This document shows positions 17,553 to 24,685 of a stretch of 64,000 nucleotides of DNA, piece by piece. Under the pieces are notes generated by a model. That model saw only the letters and a list, made by a program, of their open reading frames with translations, had not been told where the DNA came from and ran no database searches. The stretch comes from Bacillota bacterium (lineage in GTDB: Bacteria; Bacillota; Clostridia; Lachnospirales; Lachnospiraceae). Position numbers and translations under genes: made by a program. Location of the stretch: positions 1 through 64,000 of the forward strand of contig JAEYFP010000055.1 in the NCBI GenBank assembly GCA_023402845.1. The letters run 5' to 3'. How positions within the stretch are numbered: position 1 is the first letter of the stretch; the number at the start of each line of letters is the position of its first letter.

Positions 17553-18422
17553 TTAATGCGCATTTAAGATTGATTTTGAGATAGTACCTGTCTTAAACAA
17601 AATAAATACGAGTAAAACTGCATATTTGACACAGTCCCAAAGCGCGTCAATCACATCACCCGTGACATTCATGTTTGCAACCAATGCACCGTAAATGGAC
17701 AAACACAATATCATAAGGAGTCCCTGCAGACCAAGACTGGCAAGGCCTCGCAGATAGTTATTTCCTGTCTGACTCCAATCCCTATTCAAAAATGTCGCAA
17801 ACGGTATCGGTGCCGCAGATATATAAAAATAGATTTCTATGAAACGGCCCGCACAGATAACAGAGCATAAAACACCAACAATCGACATAATGATCCATAT
17901 AAGCAAGCTCATAACGCAAATACCTATTAATGCAGAAATACTATCTTCTGTCTCCACTGCCGCTATGATTGCATCTCCGGCATGCATATTTCCTGCTCCC
18001 GTGGCAACCGCAGCGGCTTTATTTACCGCCCATTGTGCTACGGAAAAAATACCTGCCACAATATCAAACGTATGCCCCAAAAGAAAAGCACCGACACCCA
18101 TCTTAATCAGCAGTGCCAGCACTTCGTTAAATTCTATCTTCCGCATATTGTTTTTATCGACAAACATGTCATGAACCTCTACCGCAAAAACATATGCCAG
18201 GATCACAGCTGCAATTGGCAGGATAACCGTTTCGGATATGTTCTTTGCCATCCCATACACAGAAGTATTCCAGTTCTCCGGAGTCTGCCCGATCGTATCA
18301 GACAGACCAATTATCTGTCCGTTCATAAAATTGAAAATACGAGACAGCCATGTTTTAGCAGAATCTCTGAGTAGATCTAAAATCCACTTATGAACTGCTT
18401 CTCCTAATTTACTTCCACTCAT
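17553..18422 (-). CDS. VirB6/TrbL-like polytopic conjugation channel protein
   Basis: The 289-residue protein has an amphipathic N-terminus and about six hydrophobic helices (for example VILPIAAVILAYVFAVEV near residue 68 and ICVMSLLIWIIMSIVGVLCS near 168), the profile of VirB6/TrbL-type inner-membrane components. VirB6 forms part of the DNA-conducting channel and works with VirB4. Gene position between the Maff2 protein and the PrgI-VirB4 fusion is standard for this ICE class. The name rests on topology and context, since sequence identity across VirB6 families is low. Confidence 0.8.
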   Translation of the reverse strand: MSGSKLGEAVHKWILDLLRDSAKTWLSRIFNFMNGQIIGLSDTIGQTPENWNTSVYGMAKNISETVILPIAAVILAYVFAVEVHDMFVDKNNMRKIEFNEVLALLIKMGVGAFLLGHTFDIVAGIFSVAQWAVNKAAAVATGAGNMHAGDAIIAAVETEDSISALIGICVMSLLIWIIMSIVGVLCSVICAGRFIEIYFYISAAPIPFATFLNRDWSQTGNNYLRGLASLGLQGLLMILCLSIYGALVANMNVTGDVIDALWDCVKYAVLLVFILFKTGTISKSILNAH

Positions 18423-18440
18423 TTGCTTTATCCACCTAAC

Positions 18441-18659
18441 CTAAACTGTAAACATGCCTTGCAGCATTGGGATTAATGTCAGACCGGCAATAATGATTAG
18501 TGCTCCTCCAGCTGCAGCACCCCAACCGTCTTCCTGCTGTGCAGGATTTTTTTCCTTCAGACCCTTAGCAATCGACATGACGGCCGGAATAAAGAGATAT
18601 CCGCCATACGCGACTACGCCCATCTGGATTACATCAAGTGCCTTTGTTAAAATAGCCAT
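18441..18659 (-). CDS. Maff2-family small membrane protein (VirB2/pilin-like)
   Basis: A 72-residue protein with two hydrophobic segments (VVAYGGYLFIPAVMSIAKG, and a Gly-Ala-rich GAAAGGALIIIAGLTLIPML) separated by a short charged loop. This is the Maff2 family pattern, found between the VirD4 and VirB6-like genes in clostridial ICEs. Size and topology resemble VirB2/TrbC pilins, so a structural role in the channel is likely but unproven. Confidence 0.82.
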   Translation of the reverse strand: MAILTKALDVIQMGVVAYGGYLFIPAVMSIAKGLKEKNPAQQEDGWGAAAGGALIIIAGLTLIPMLQGMFTV

Positions 18660-18679
18660 ATTATTTTTCTCCTTTTCAT

Positions 18680-20575
18680 TTAACCAATTTTTCTTGCATC
18701 AATAATAGTTACCTGATCATTTTCATGGAACAGGATCCCCTGCTCTTTTTCTAAACGTTTCTTCTTCTCAGACTCCTTTAAAAACCTTTTTGTATTGAAT
18801 TTGTTTCTGAAATTATAATCTGACAAATATTTATACCTAGGGTGCTTAGTGATATCATATTTTTTGGAATAAAACGGCCGCTCACCAGCAAGCTGAACAA
18901 TACAATGATCCCTTGGCATAATCGCTAACTCGTCCATGGACATTAACTTTCTTGCAATCTTATTATAATTAATTCCAAAGGATTTCTGATTTGACCAATT
19001 TTTTGTTTCATTGAACAGATCTACAGTTTCGCTTCCAAGCACCTCCTCCATATCCTTTAGCGTTGTCTTTTCTTTACCGCCAAGGAAGACAACGGTATCA
19101 CAGTTTCCAGTTATTGTCTCTGCCGCATCCTTATACATTGTTTTAAGCTGGCTTGCCGCCTGCAGGAAAATTGTTGCCGACATATTTCTGCTTCGGATTG
19201 TTGCGATTAACTTCTCAAAGTCCGGTATCTGCCCGATATTTGCAAACTCATCAAGCAGAAAACGGATATGTACCGGCAGATGTCCATCATAAACAGTGTC
19301 CGCTCTTTCACAAAGCAGATTAAACATCTGTGTATACATGATCGCCGGTATGAAATTAAATGCCGGATTGGTGTCCGAAATTATAATAAATAGAATTGAT
19401 TTTTCATCTCCAAGCTTATCAAGCTCTAAGTCGTCGGTTCGCAGGAATTCCCGGACCGCATCCACATCAAACGGTGACATCATGGCACCGATTGTAATTA
19501 GTATAGATTTAGCGGTCTTGCCCGCTGCCTTTTTGTATTTCCGCCACTCACGCAGTGCATATCTTCCGTAATGTTCATCCTGCGCATATACATCATTATC
19601 TGTATATATCCTGCCCTCTCTTTCTGCCTGTGCCTTTTCAGCAGCCTTCTTTTCAAGCTTGTCCTCCAACTCCTCAAACATCAGATCGACGGCATTTTTA
19701 TATGTCTCATCCTCCTCCCTTACTTCACAGGCATCGTAAATTTCCAGCAAAGTATTGATATTTTTCTCTTCCTCCGGACAGGCATAAAATATGTAACCGA
19801 TAATTGCCTGAAAAAACAGTTTTGCGGAATCCTCCCAGATAGGATCGCCCGTATCATTTTTCTTTGACTTTAAGTTTGTTACAAGTGTTGTTGCAAAAGT
19901 CAGGATATCCTTCTCGCTTTTAATGTAAACAAACGGGTTATAATGCATGCTCTCGGCAAAGTTGATCGTATTTACAACCTTTATCTTATACTTTGCCTTT
20001 TTAAAGAGCCTTCCGCATTCCTTTATGAGTGTTCCCTTTGGATCTGTTACGACATAGGAGCTATGGAGCTGCATCAAATTCGGCTTTACAACAAATCTGG
20101 TCTTGCCGGAGCCAGATCCTCCAATTACTTCTATATTCTGGTTCCGGTTGTATTTAGGATCGGGCATCCGCTGGCAATTCATGGTCAGAAATTCCGTCTC
20201 GGAAAAAATAATGTTGTTGCTGAATTCTTTATCAATATAGGGTTCTATTTCTTTCCTTGTTCCCCATCTTGCATCGCCGTATTCTTTTCCTCTTTGACGA
20301 AAGTTCTTTTTCTTCCAGGTTTGAGATTGCTTATATGCTGCTATAATAAAGGCTACTCCCACGCCGTACAGAAATTCCTTCAGGCTAAAGGTCGGCCATG
20401 GATGATATAAAAAATATTCCATGTACTGCATCATATAAACAACTTTTGCAACTGCTTCTCCCGAAAGGTTATGGTATCGTTCTATCAGCTTTGCAATCAG
20501 ATAAGAAAGTATAGCATACGGGAGCAGTTTTTTAATCCAAATCCCTATACTGATATTCTTTAACAGGGCCTTCAC
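18680..20575 (-). CDS. virD4: VirD4/TraG-type coupling protein
   Basis: The 631-residue ATPase begins with two N-terminal membrane helices (about 15-32 and 64-82). It then has Walker A GGSGSGKT (about 152-159), a VVTDPKGTL segment, and Walker B in FLLDEFANIG near residue 410. Coupling proteins bring the relaxase-DNA complex to the channel and use ATP to drive transfer. The gene overlaps the upstream pcfB gene by four bases (ATGA-type), which fits the known PcfB-PcfC (accessory factor plus coupling protein) partnership. Length and motif order are normal, with no sign of damage. Confidence 0.94.
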   Translation of the reverse strand: MKALLKNISIGIWIKKLLPYAILSYLIAKLIERYHNLSGEAVAKVVYMMQYMEYFLYHPWPTFSLKEFLYGVGVAFIIAAYKQSQTWKKKNFRQRGKEYGDARWGTRKEIEPYIDKEFSNNIIFSETEFLTMNCQRMPDPKYNRNQNIEVIGGSGSGKTRFVVKPNLMQLHSSYVVTDPKGTLIKECGRLFKKAKYKIKVVNTINFAESMHYNPFVYIKSEKDILTFATTLVTNLKSKKNDTGDPIWEDSAKLFFQAIIGYIFYACPEEEKNINTLLEIYDACEVREEDETYKNAVDLMFEELEDKLEKKAAEKAQAEREGRIYTDNDVYAQDEHYGRYALREWRKYKKAAGKTAKSILITIGAMMSPFDVDAVREFLRTDDLELDKLGDEKSILFIIISDTNPAFNFIPAIMYTQMFNLLCERADTVYDGHLPVHIRFLLDEFANIGQIPDFEKLIATIRSRNMSATIFLQAASQLKTMYKDAAETITGNCDTVVFLGGKEKTTLKDMEEVLGSETVDLFNETKNWSNQKSFGINYNKIARKLMSMDELAIMPRDHCIVQLAGERPFYSKKYDITKHPRYKYLSDYNFRNKFNTKRFLKESEKKKRLEKEQGILFHENDQVTIIDARKIG

Positions 20576-21063
20576 AGAGACGGTCCCTCCTTCTCCTTGT
20601 GTCTTACCTTATCTCCAAGTTGCGATAGTGCTTTCGCAATTTTACGAAATTTAGCCATTTTTTGAAGTACCGATGGCTTTCTATATTCTTCACCCATCTT
20701 GACCCTCTGTGTCAAAACCTTTTCCATCATGGTCATAATTAAAGCCAAATCCTTGCCTTTAAAAAACACTAACGCTTTATCGGAGCCTTTCTCCTGAAGA
20801 ATACTCATATCAATGTGATACTCTTTGCAGAAGGCTTTCAGCCAGGCCAGATCTCTGTTATCCTCCACCGGTATGTTTTCAAGCTTCGCGCCGGATTTAA
20901 CTAATTGTTTCATTGTCTGTTCTCCGGTGGAACGGCGATTCTTTAAATACATTTTTATTGCTTTTAAAATGTTAGTTAAACTTAAAGCACTTTTCTTCAT
21001 GAGAAAGCAAACTACTTTTCCTTCCTTTTCTGCCAATTCCCTGCTGATCTCTTCATTTACCAT
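20572..21063 (-). CDS. pcfB: PcfB-family conjugation protein (DUF3801)
   Basis: The 163-residue product has an N-terminal ALSLTNILKAIKMYLKN helix (about 26-42), a GEQTMKQLVKSGAKLENI segment (about 47-64), and a core resembling PcfB of Enterococcus pCF10 (AWLKAFCKEYHIDMSILQ, and a KALVFFKGKD strand near residue 96). PcfB is a relaxosome factor that contacts the coupling protein. The four-base overlap with virD4 supports coupled translation. The basic C-terminal tail may bind DNA. Confidence 0.85.
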   Translation of the reverse strand: MVNEEISRELAEKEGKVVCFLMKKSALSLTNILKAIKMYLKNRRSTGEQTMKQLVKSGAKLENIPVEDNRDLAWLKAFCKEYHIDMSILQEKGSDKALVFFKGKDLALIMTMMEKVLTQRVKMGEEYRKPSVLQKMAKFRKIAKALSQLGDKVRHKEKEGPSL

Positions 21064-21084
21064 TAAATCACCTCCTGAATCCTA

Positions 21085-21396
21085 TTAAATGAGCCACACA
21101 TTCTCGCGGTTTTTTGTATTGATATTCTCAATTACCGCAAGCGGTGCAGCTCCATAACTGACTACTGTTTCTTTTTCATCACAAACCACACCTGACTGAC
21201 TAATAATTTGAGTAAAATCATCTAGCGACAGCTTTTGATTGCTGTTCCCTGTACCTGTCGGTTCCCTGATCGGCTTTTGCCGCCTTGCCACCGCTCTGAT
21301 GATGTTCTCCGATAATTCTTCCGTATGCTCTACCTCAACAAAATAATGCCGTGTCCGAAGTACAGTTTCAGTCAATGTAACTACACACTGCTGCAT
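21085..21396 (-). CDS. Small ICE protein, possibly DpnD/PcfM-like
   Basis: This 103-residue protein begins with VVTLTETVLRTRHYFVEVEH, similar in pattern to DpnD/PcfM proteins, in which a TITE strand is followed by a VEV strand and a helix with acidic residues. A SLDDFTQI segment near residue 56 also fits. The C-terminal half is not recognised. It lies between the replication initiator and pcfB, where small accessory genes of this type usually sit. It has no membrane segment. The function is unknown. Confidence 0.5.
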   Translation of the reverse strand: MQQCVVTLTETVLRTRHYFVEVEHTEELSENIIRAVARRQKPIREPTGTGNSNQKLSLDDFTQIISQSGVVCDEKETVVSYGAAPLAVIENINTKNRENVWLI

Positions 21397-21402
21397 TTGC
21401 TC

Positions 21403-22407
21403 TTATCCTCCTCTTAGAATCTCATTTTCCAGATCCTGATAATCATAGACCCGTTGATCAAAATTAAAAAAGCCTTCTGCTTTTATTTCTGTCGCATTGG
21501 GCTTTCCATAAATACCGGCACTGTTAAACAGGCAGGCGCGTATATAGGATTGTGGTACTAAAATTGATTGTCGGTTTTTCTGAAACTGCCTAAGAACATG
21601 CTCCATGTCCTCGTAGGTTATCCGCCTATATTGCGTAAGCAGATCTTCAACCGCTACTCTTTTGTTGCTGATCTGATATTCTGTGTTTTCCTTTCCTCCG
21701 GATGCAGCACACTCATAATCTTCCCTGATGCATTGCTTAATCAGCTGGGCATCTTCTCCGTACTGCTTAATCAATTTATCACAATTTTTATACAGGAATT
21801 CCTCCTCTTCTTTTTGTGCTCCGTTATCCTCAGTTTCTCCGGATCCGGATTTCGATTCCAAAGAAGAAGATTTATAAATATATTCAGTCTTACTCTTATT
21901 ATAATTATTCGTACGCAATTTTTGCGCATCCGGACACGCAATTTTTGCACTTCCGGGCACGCAATTTTTGCGTGTCCGCTGTTTATCAGTATTTGCGGCA
22001 TCTTTTTCCCCCAGTTCTTCATTTTCATGCGACGTCGCATGAAAGTTCTGTTCAAGTTCCGGTTTCAAAAGATAAAGCCGATTCTTCTTATTCATCCCCT
22101 GCTGTACGGAGCAAATTAAATCTGCCTTTTGCAGCTGTTCCATAATTGTCGTTATGGTCCTTAAACTGATACAGCTCTCTTCCGAAAGGCTTGTCTGATC
22201 AAAGTAAAAAAAAATGTTTCCATTATGATCAATCCAATTGTTCTGTATCGATAACGCAAAGCGCGCCTTCAAGATCGCATACACAACTCTTGCATTATTG
22301 CTGAGTGTCCGGTACCGCTCTCTAAAAAGAAACTTCTGGAGCTGATAATATTGCCCGGAGTGATAATCGGACACATTGTAAAACCTGTTTTCTTTTCTCT
22401 CTGCCAT
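21403..22407 (-). CDS. repA: RepA_N-family replication initiator of the ICE
   Basis: The 334-residue protein opens with the RepA_N winged-helix domain: FLFRERYRTLSNNARVVYAI (about 26-45), the NNWIDHNGNIFFYF segment (about 56-69), and an SLRTITTIMEQLQKADLI recognition region (about 80-97). A variable middle (about 120-195) follows, then a helical C-terminal domain. RepA_N initiators bind iterons located inside their own gene, and three 23-bp iterons lie in the variable middle here. This implies the element can replicate as a circle, not only integrate. The ATSH palindrome encodes residues 124-127, at the end of the winged-helix domain. Confidence 0.88.
   Translation of the reverse strand: MAERKENRFYNVSDYHSGQYYQLQKFLFRERYRTLSNNARVVYAILKARFALSIQNNWIDHNGNIFFYFDQTSLSEESCISLRTITTIMEQLQKADLICSVQQGMNKKNRLYLLKPELEQNFHATSHENEELGEKDAANTDKQRTRKNCVPGSAKIACPDAQKLRTNNYNKSKTEYIYKSSSLESKSGSGETEDNGAQKEEEEFLYKNCDKLIKQYGEDAQLIKQCIREDYECAASGGKENTEYQISNKRVAVEDLLTQYRRITYEDMEHVLRQFQKNRQSILVPQSYIRACLFNSAGIYGKPNATEIKAEGFFNFDQRVYDYQDLENEILRGG
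21913..21981 (-). repeat. Three tandem 23-bp iterons inside repA (candidate oriV)
   Basis: Three units start at 21913, 21936 and 21959, exactly 23 bp apart. Each begins ACGCAATTTTTGC and continues with a TCCG-containing half. Each unit's core (CGCAA, TTT, TTGCG) is itself a near-palindrome. Because 23 is not a multiple of three, the protein is read differently in each copy, so the repeat is conserved as DNA. RepA_N origins characteristically lie within the initiator gene. Confidence 0.82.
22027..22040. repeat. ATSH palindrome, site 7
   Basis: A perfect ATGCGACGTCGCAT, 46 bp from the nearest iteron. It encodes residues 124-127 of RepA (context FHATSHENE), just after the winged-helix domain. 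Confidence 0.9.
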
Positions 22408-22438
22408 TGAAGCATCCCCTTTGCTTTTATAGCTCTTA

Positions 22439-22885
22439 CTATTTTTTATAATCAGGATATAAACTCATCCACCAGTCAAATTTATCCGCAGCTTCTTTTA
22501 GAGCATATTCCTTTTCCTGCTCATCCGAGATTTTATTGGCTTCTGTAATTTCTTCCTGATATACCCTCCATCGCTCATGCCATGCTGATAAATCTAAGTC
22601 ATGAAATTTGATACTGCCATCATCATTAAAGGAGCCTCCACATTGGCAGAACACTTGGATCAGCCTATGCATGGCTTCTATTTCTTCAAAATCAGAATCC
22701 AACAAAACCAGAACATCAACACCTAAAGCATGTGCAATCTTCTCTAGTGAAGCAATCTTAGGCGTTCGGAGTCCTAACTCATAAGGACGTATCATGGAGT
22801 CAATTGAGCCTGCTAAATGCCCTAATTCGGCTTGTGTTAGACCTCTTTTTATACGAATTCTCCTAATATTTCCACCTATACTCAT
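22439..22885 (-). CDS. XRE-family helix-turn-helix regulator
   Basis: The 148-residue protein has an N-terminal HTH_3 domain (GNIRRIRIKRGLTQAELGHL, with the recognition helix near residues 27-44) and a C-terminal region with two acidic helices. It has no peptidase motif, so it is a simple repressor-type protein and not a LexA/CI-like cleavable one. It lies immediately upstream of repA in the same orientation and could control replication or transfer genes. The ATG at 22885 has GAGGAG only at long spacing (about 18 bases), so initiation may be weak or use another start. Confidence 0.78.
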   Translation of the reverse strand: MSIGGNIRRIRIKRGLTQAELGHLAGSIDSMIRPYELGLRTPKIASLEKIAHALGVDVLVLLDSDFEEIEAMHRLIQVFCQCGGSFNDDGSIKFHDLDLSAWHERWRVYQEEITEANKISDEQEKEYALKEAADKFDWWMSLYPDYKK

Positions 22886-22983
22886 AAAAATTTAATATCA
22901 TTACTCCTCTCTCGTAATAAAATATAATTTCATTTATGATCAAATACCTACATCGAATGCAATAATGTGCAGGGATGATAGTG

Positions 22984-23019
22984 GCGGGGAGCAACAGCAC
23001 CCCGCTTCACTTCTCCCCG
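22984..23019. other. Two mutually exclusive GC-rich hairpins upstream of the XRE gene
   Basis: GCGGGG (22984-22989) can pair with CCCCGC (23000-23005). The overlapping GGGGAG (22986-22991) can instead pair with CTCCCC further on (about 23014-23019). Neither stem is followed by a T run on either strand. It lies in a 200-base gap that is otherwise without a gene. It could be an attenuation switch or a protein-binding site. Confidence 0.4.
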
Positions 23020-23032
23020 TAGTTTACAGCAC

Positions 23033-23061
23033 AAAAAATACACGTAGCAATTACGTGTATT
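23033..23061 (-). terminator. Rho-independent terminator after the coiled-coil gene
   Basis: AATACACGTA (23037-23046) pairs with TACGTGTATT (23052-23061) in a perfect 10-bp stem with a 5-base loop. On the minus strand it runs directly into TTTTTT. It ends transcription from the parA side before the XRE-repA block. Confidence 0.8.
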
Positions 23062-23087
23062 CCATACCTAATATTCTTTACAGAACA

Positions 23088-23285
23088 TCAGCCTATCTTC
23101 TTTTCAAGTTCACCTGTTCTTTTAAGCATTATTTCATGAACACGCTCAACTTCATCAAGAATCATGCCATCCATAGCCTTTAGCTCTGCAGTATCTTTCA
23201 TCTGCTGTCTCTTCAAATCCTTGATTGAATTTTCCATATTTCCTACTTTTTCAAGTAATAAATCAAGCTTTTCACTATCAGTCAT
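23088..23285 (-). CDS. Small coiled-coil protein
   Basis: This 65-residue product is almost entirely a heptad-type helix (LDLLLEKVGNMENSIKDLKR, then VERVHEIMLKRTGELEKKI). The ATG at 23285 has AAGGGAG at ideal spacing and a clear terminator follows, so translation is likely. It has no membrane segment or known domain. It is last in the parA-side transcript. Small coiled-coil proteins at this position may be partition or regulation accessories, but this is a guess. Confidence 0.6.
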   Translation of the reverse strand: MTDSEKLDLLLEKVGNMENSIKDLKRQQMKDTAELKAMDGMILDEVERVHEIMLKRTGELEKKIG

Positions 23286-23356
23286 AATTTCACTCCCTTA
23301 CTTTCCGAGTACGATCTTCTCTATGAAATTTATTATAAAGGTCACCTAAATGAATG

Positions 23357-23480
23357 TCAAATTATTTGATCATAATTCATCCACAGGACTTCTGTCTCCC
23401 GCCTACCACCATCATAGATAATTTTTACGGATACCATGCGGGTATGGTGGATCTATGTACACAAAGACATCTGATTTCAT
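23357..23480 (-). pseudogene. Remnant of a DNA N6-adenine methyltransferase (D12/Dam class)
   Basis: Read from 23480, the frame gives MKSDVFVYIDPPYPHGIRKN, with the DPPY catalytic motif of adenine methyltransferases, then hits a stop after YL. A two-base shift continues as YDGGRRETEVLWMNYDQII to a stop at 23357. The last part looks like the C-terminus of the same enzyme class, so the centre of the gene appears deleted and the join frameshifted. The N-terminal SAM-binding part is missing. It lies between the ParB-like gene and the coiled-coil gene. The fragment is short, so the match rests on the DPPY motif and its flanks. Confidence 0.55.
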
Positions 23481-23569
23481 TCCTCCACCTCAAGCTTTTC
23501 TCCTCCGTTTCTCTGCACCTCATCCGGGGTGAGGCCGGTTACATGACCCCCTTCAGTCAATCTGTTCAT
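23477..23569 (-). CDS. Possible 30-residue peptide gene after the ParB-like gene
   Basis: An ATG immediately follows the ParB-like stop and is preceded by AAGGGAGAG. The frame reads 30 residues (MNRLTEGGHVTGLTPDEVQR, then an acidic end) and its stop overlaps the ATG of the methyltransferase remnant (ATGA). The chain of overlaps suggests a coupled operon. It could be a real small protein or the residue of a gene lost in the same deletion that destroyed the methyltransferase. Confidence 0.35.
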   Translation of the reverse strand: MNRLTEGGHVTGLTPDEVQRNGGEKLEVEE

Positions 23570-24685
23570 CTATTTCTCTCCCTTCTGTAGATTTTTTATA
23601 AACTCCACTAAATATGTCTCACAATCCGTGCTGTTGCAATACTGGGTGTCGTAAGTCTTTTTAGAGCCGTACTTCTGTTTGCCCTTTTGCAGTAAGTGCA
23701 AGTGGTACTCATCGCTTTTCTCCGCTGACCACGTGCTTTCCCTCTGCGGATACTCTGCCACTATTAATCGGCTGCCGTCCTTGAAGTCATATTTATAATA
23801 ATTGACATCAATATTCCCATCCCGGTACCACAGCCCCCATGCCTTGTATTCATTCAGCCACTTTTTACGCTCCTCATTGTTCCGGAACTTCGGCAGCTGC
23901 TCCCGGCTTTCAGGATGATCCCGGACAAAGAGCTCCTTGGTCTGTGGTTCTATACACTTGTCACCCAAAACACAATAATCATCCGATGTATCCGGATAAC
24001 TGCAGCATCCCTTATCATCATAGCCGCATTCGTCACATGGAAGGGATGATATCAAAGGAGCAACCTCTTTAAAATCTGCGTCAATGACAACCTTCGTCGT
24101 CGATTTTTTTTCCGGCGCCTGATCTGCAAGATGCGACGTCGCATCTGGATCAGGACAATATTCAGGAAAATCTTTTTCAAGCTGCATTTGGCCTGATACA
24201 TTATCTACTTCAAAATTATCAGAGGTCGGCTGTGATTCCTTCTTCTTTTTTCGGATCTCTTTAACAGTCATTACCGGCGTTACTTCGCTGATTTCTTTCT
24301 CCGGCAAATATGACATTTCTATAAGTTGACTTTTAGAGAATCGCTTTTTAGTTTCATCAAGCTCCAGTGAGAAGCCATCCTTAGAAAACATTTTATTAAT
24401 CTTTATAGCTCTGGAGGTTGCTGATTCACTAAGCTGGAACTCCCCAAGCGCAAAGTTCCATATGCTATCGTAGCCATCCTTCTTAAATGCCCCGGATTCA
24501 TCAATTCCTCTTAAATAATACCCCAAGGCACAATATGACTCAGCCATATTATTTAATTCGGAGGAAATCATATCCTTTGCAAGTCGATAGCTTCTATCAT
24601 CATTAAAGTCAGCGATCATGGGCTTTCCAGTGATCAGTTCATCAAATGAATTTACTTTTATTTTATTTGCGCTACCGGTTTTCAT
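23570..24685 (-). CDS. ParB-like DNA-binding partner of ParA
   Basis: The 371-residue protein starts at the ATG at 24685, overlapping the parA end by 14 bases, with AGGAGGT eight bases upstream. Residues 30-140 are helical, and a segment with QLSESATSRAIKINKMFS followed by RFSKSQLIEMSYLPEKEI resembles the HTH region of ParB/KorB proteins. A cysteine cluster (CDECGYDDKGCC, then CVLGDKC, about residues 208-240) may bind metal. The C-terminal 130 residues are rich in Trp and Tyr and are not recognised. The canonical ParB N-terminal arginine-rich box is not evident, so this is a divergent family. Position after parA makes it the best candidate reader of the ATSH palindrome, which it also carries at residues 182-185. 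Confidence 0.6.
   Translation of the reverse strand: MKTGSANKIKVNSFDELITGKPMIADFNDDRSYRLAKDMISSELNNMAESYCALGYYLRGIDESGAFKKDGYDSIWNFALGEFQLSESATSRAIKINKMFSKDGFSLELDETKKRFSKSQLIEMSYLPEKEISEVTPVMTVKEIRKKKKESQPTSDNFEVDNVSGQMQLEKDFPEYCPDPDATSHLADQAPEKKSTTKVVIDADFKEVAPLISSLPCDECGYDDKGCCSYPDTSDDYCVLGDKCIEPQTKELFVRDHPESREQLPKFRNNEERKKWLNEYKAWGLWYRDGNIDVNYYKYDFKDGSRLIVAEYPQRESTWSAEKSDEYHLHLLQKGKQKYGSKKTYDTQYCNSTDCETYLVEFIKNLQKGEK
24131..24144. repeat. ATSH palindrome, site 8
   Basis: A perfect ATGCGACGTCGCAT, extended to GATGCGACGTCGCATC. It encodes residues 182-185 (context DPDATSHLA) of the ParB-like protein, between its HTH-like and cysteine-rich parts. Confidence 0.9.

Noticed and set aside
21913..21981. 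CRISPR array
   Set aside because: Three repeats at a 23-bp period without unique spacers are iterons. No other regularly spaced repeat or cas gene was seen in the window.
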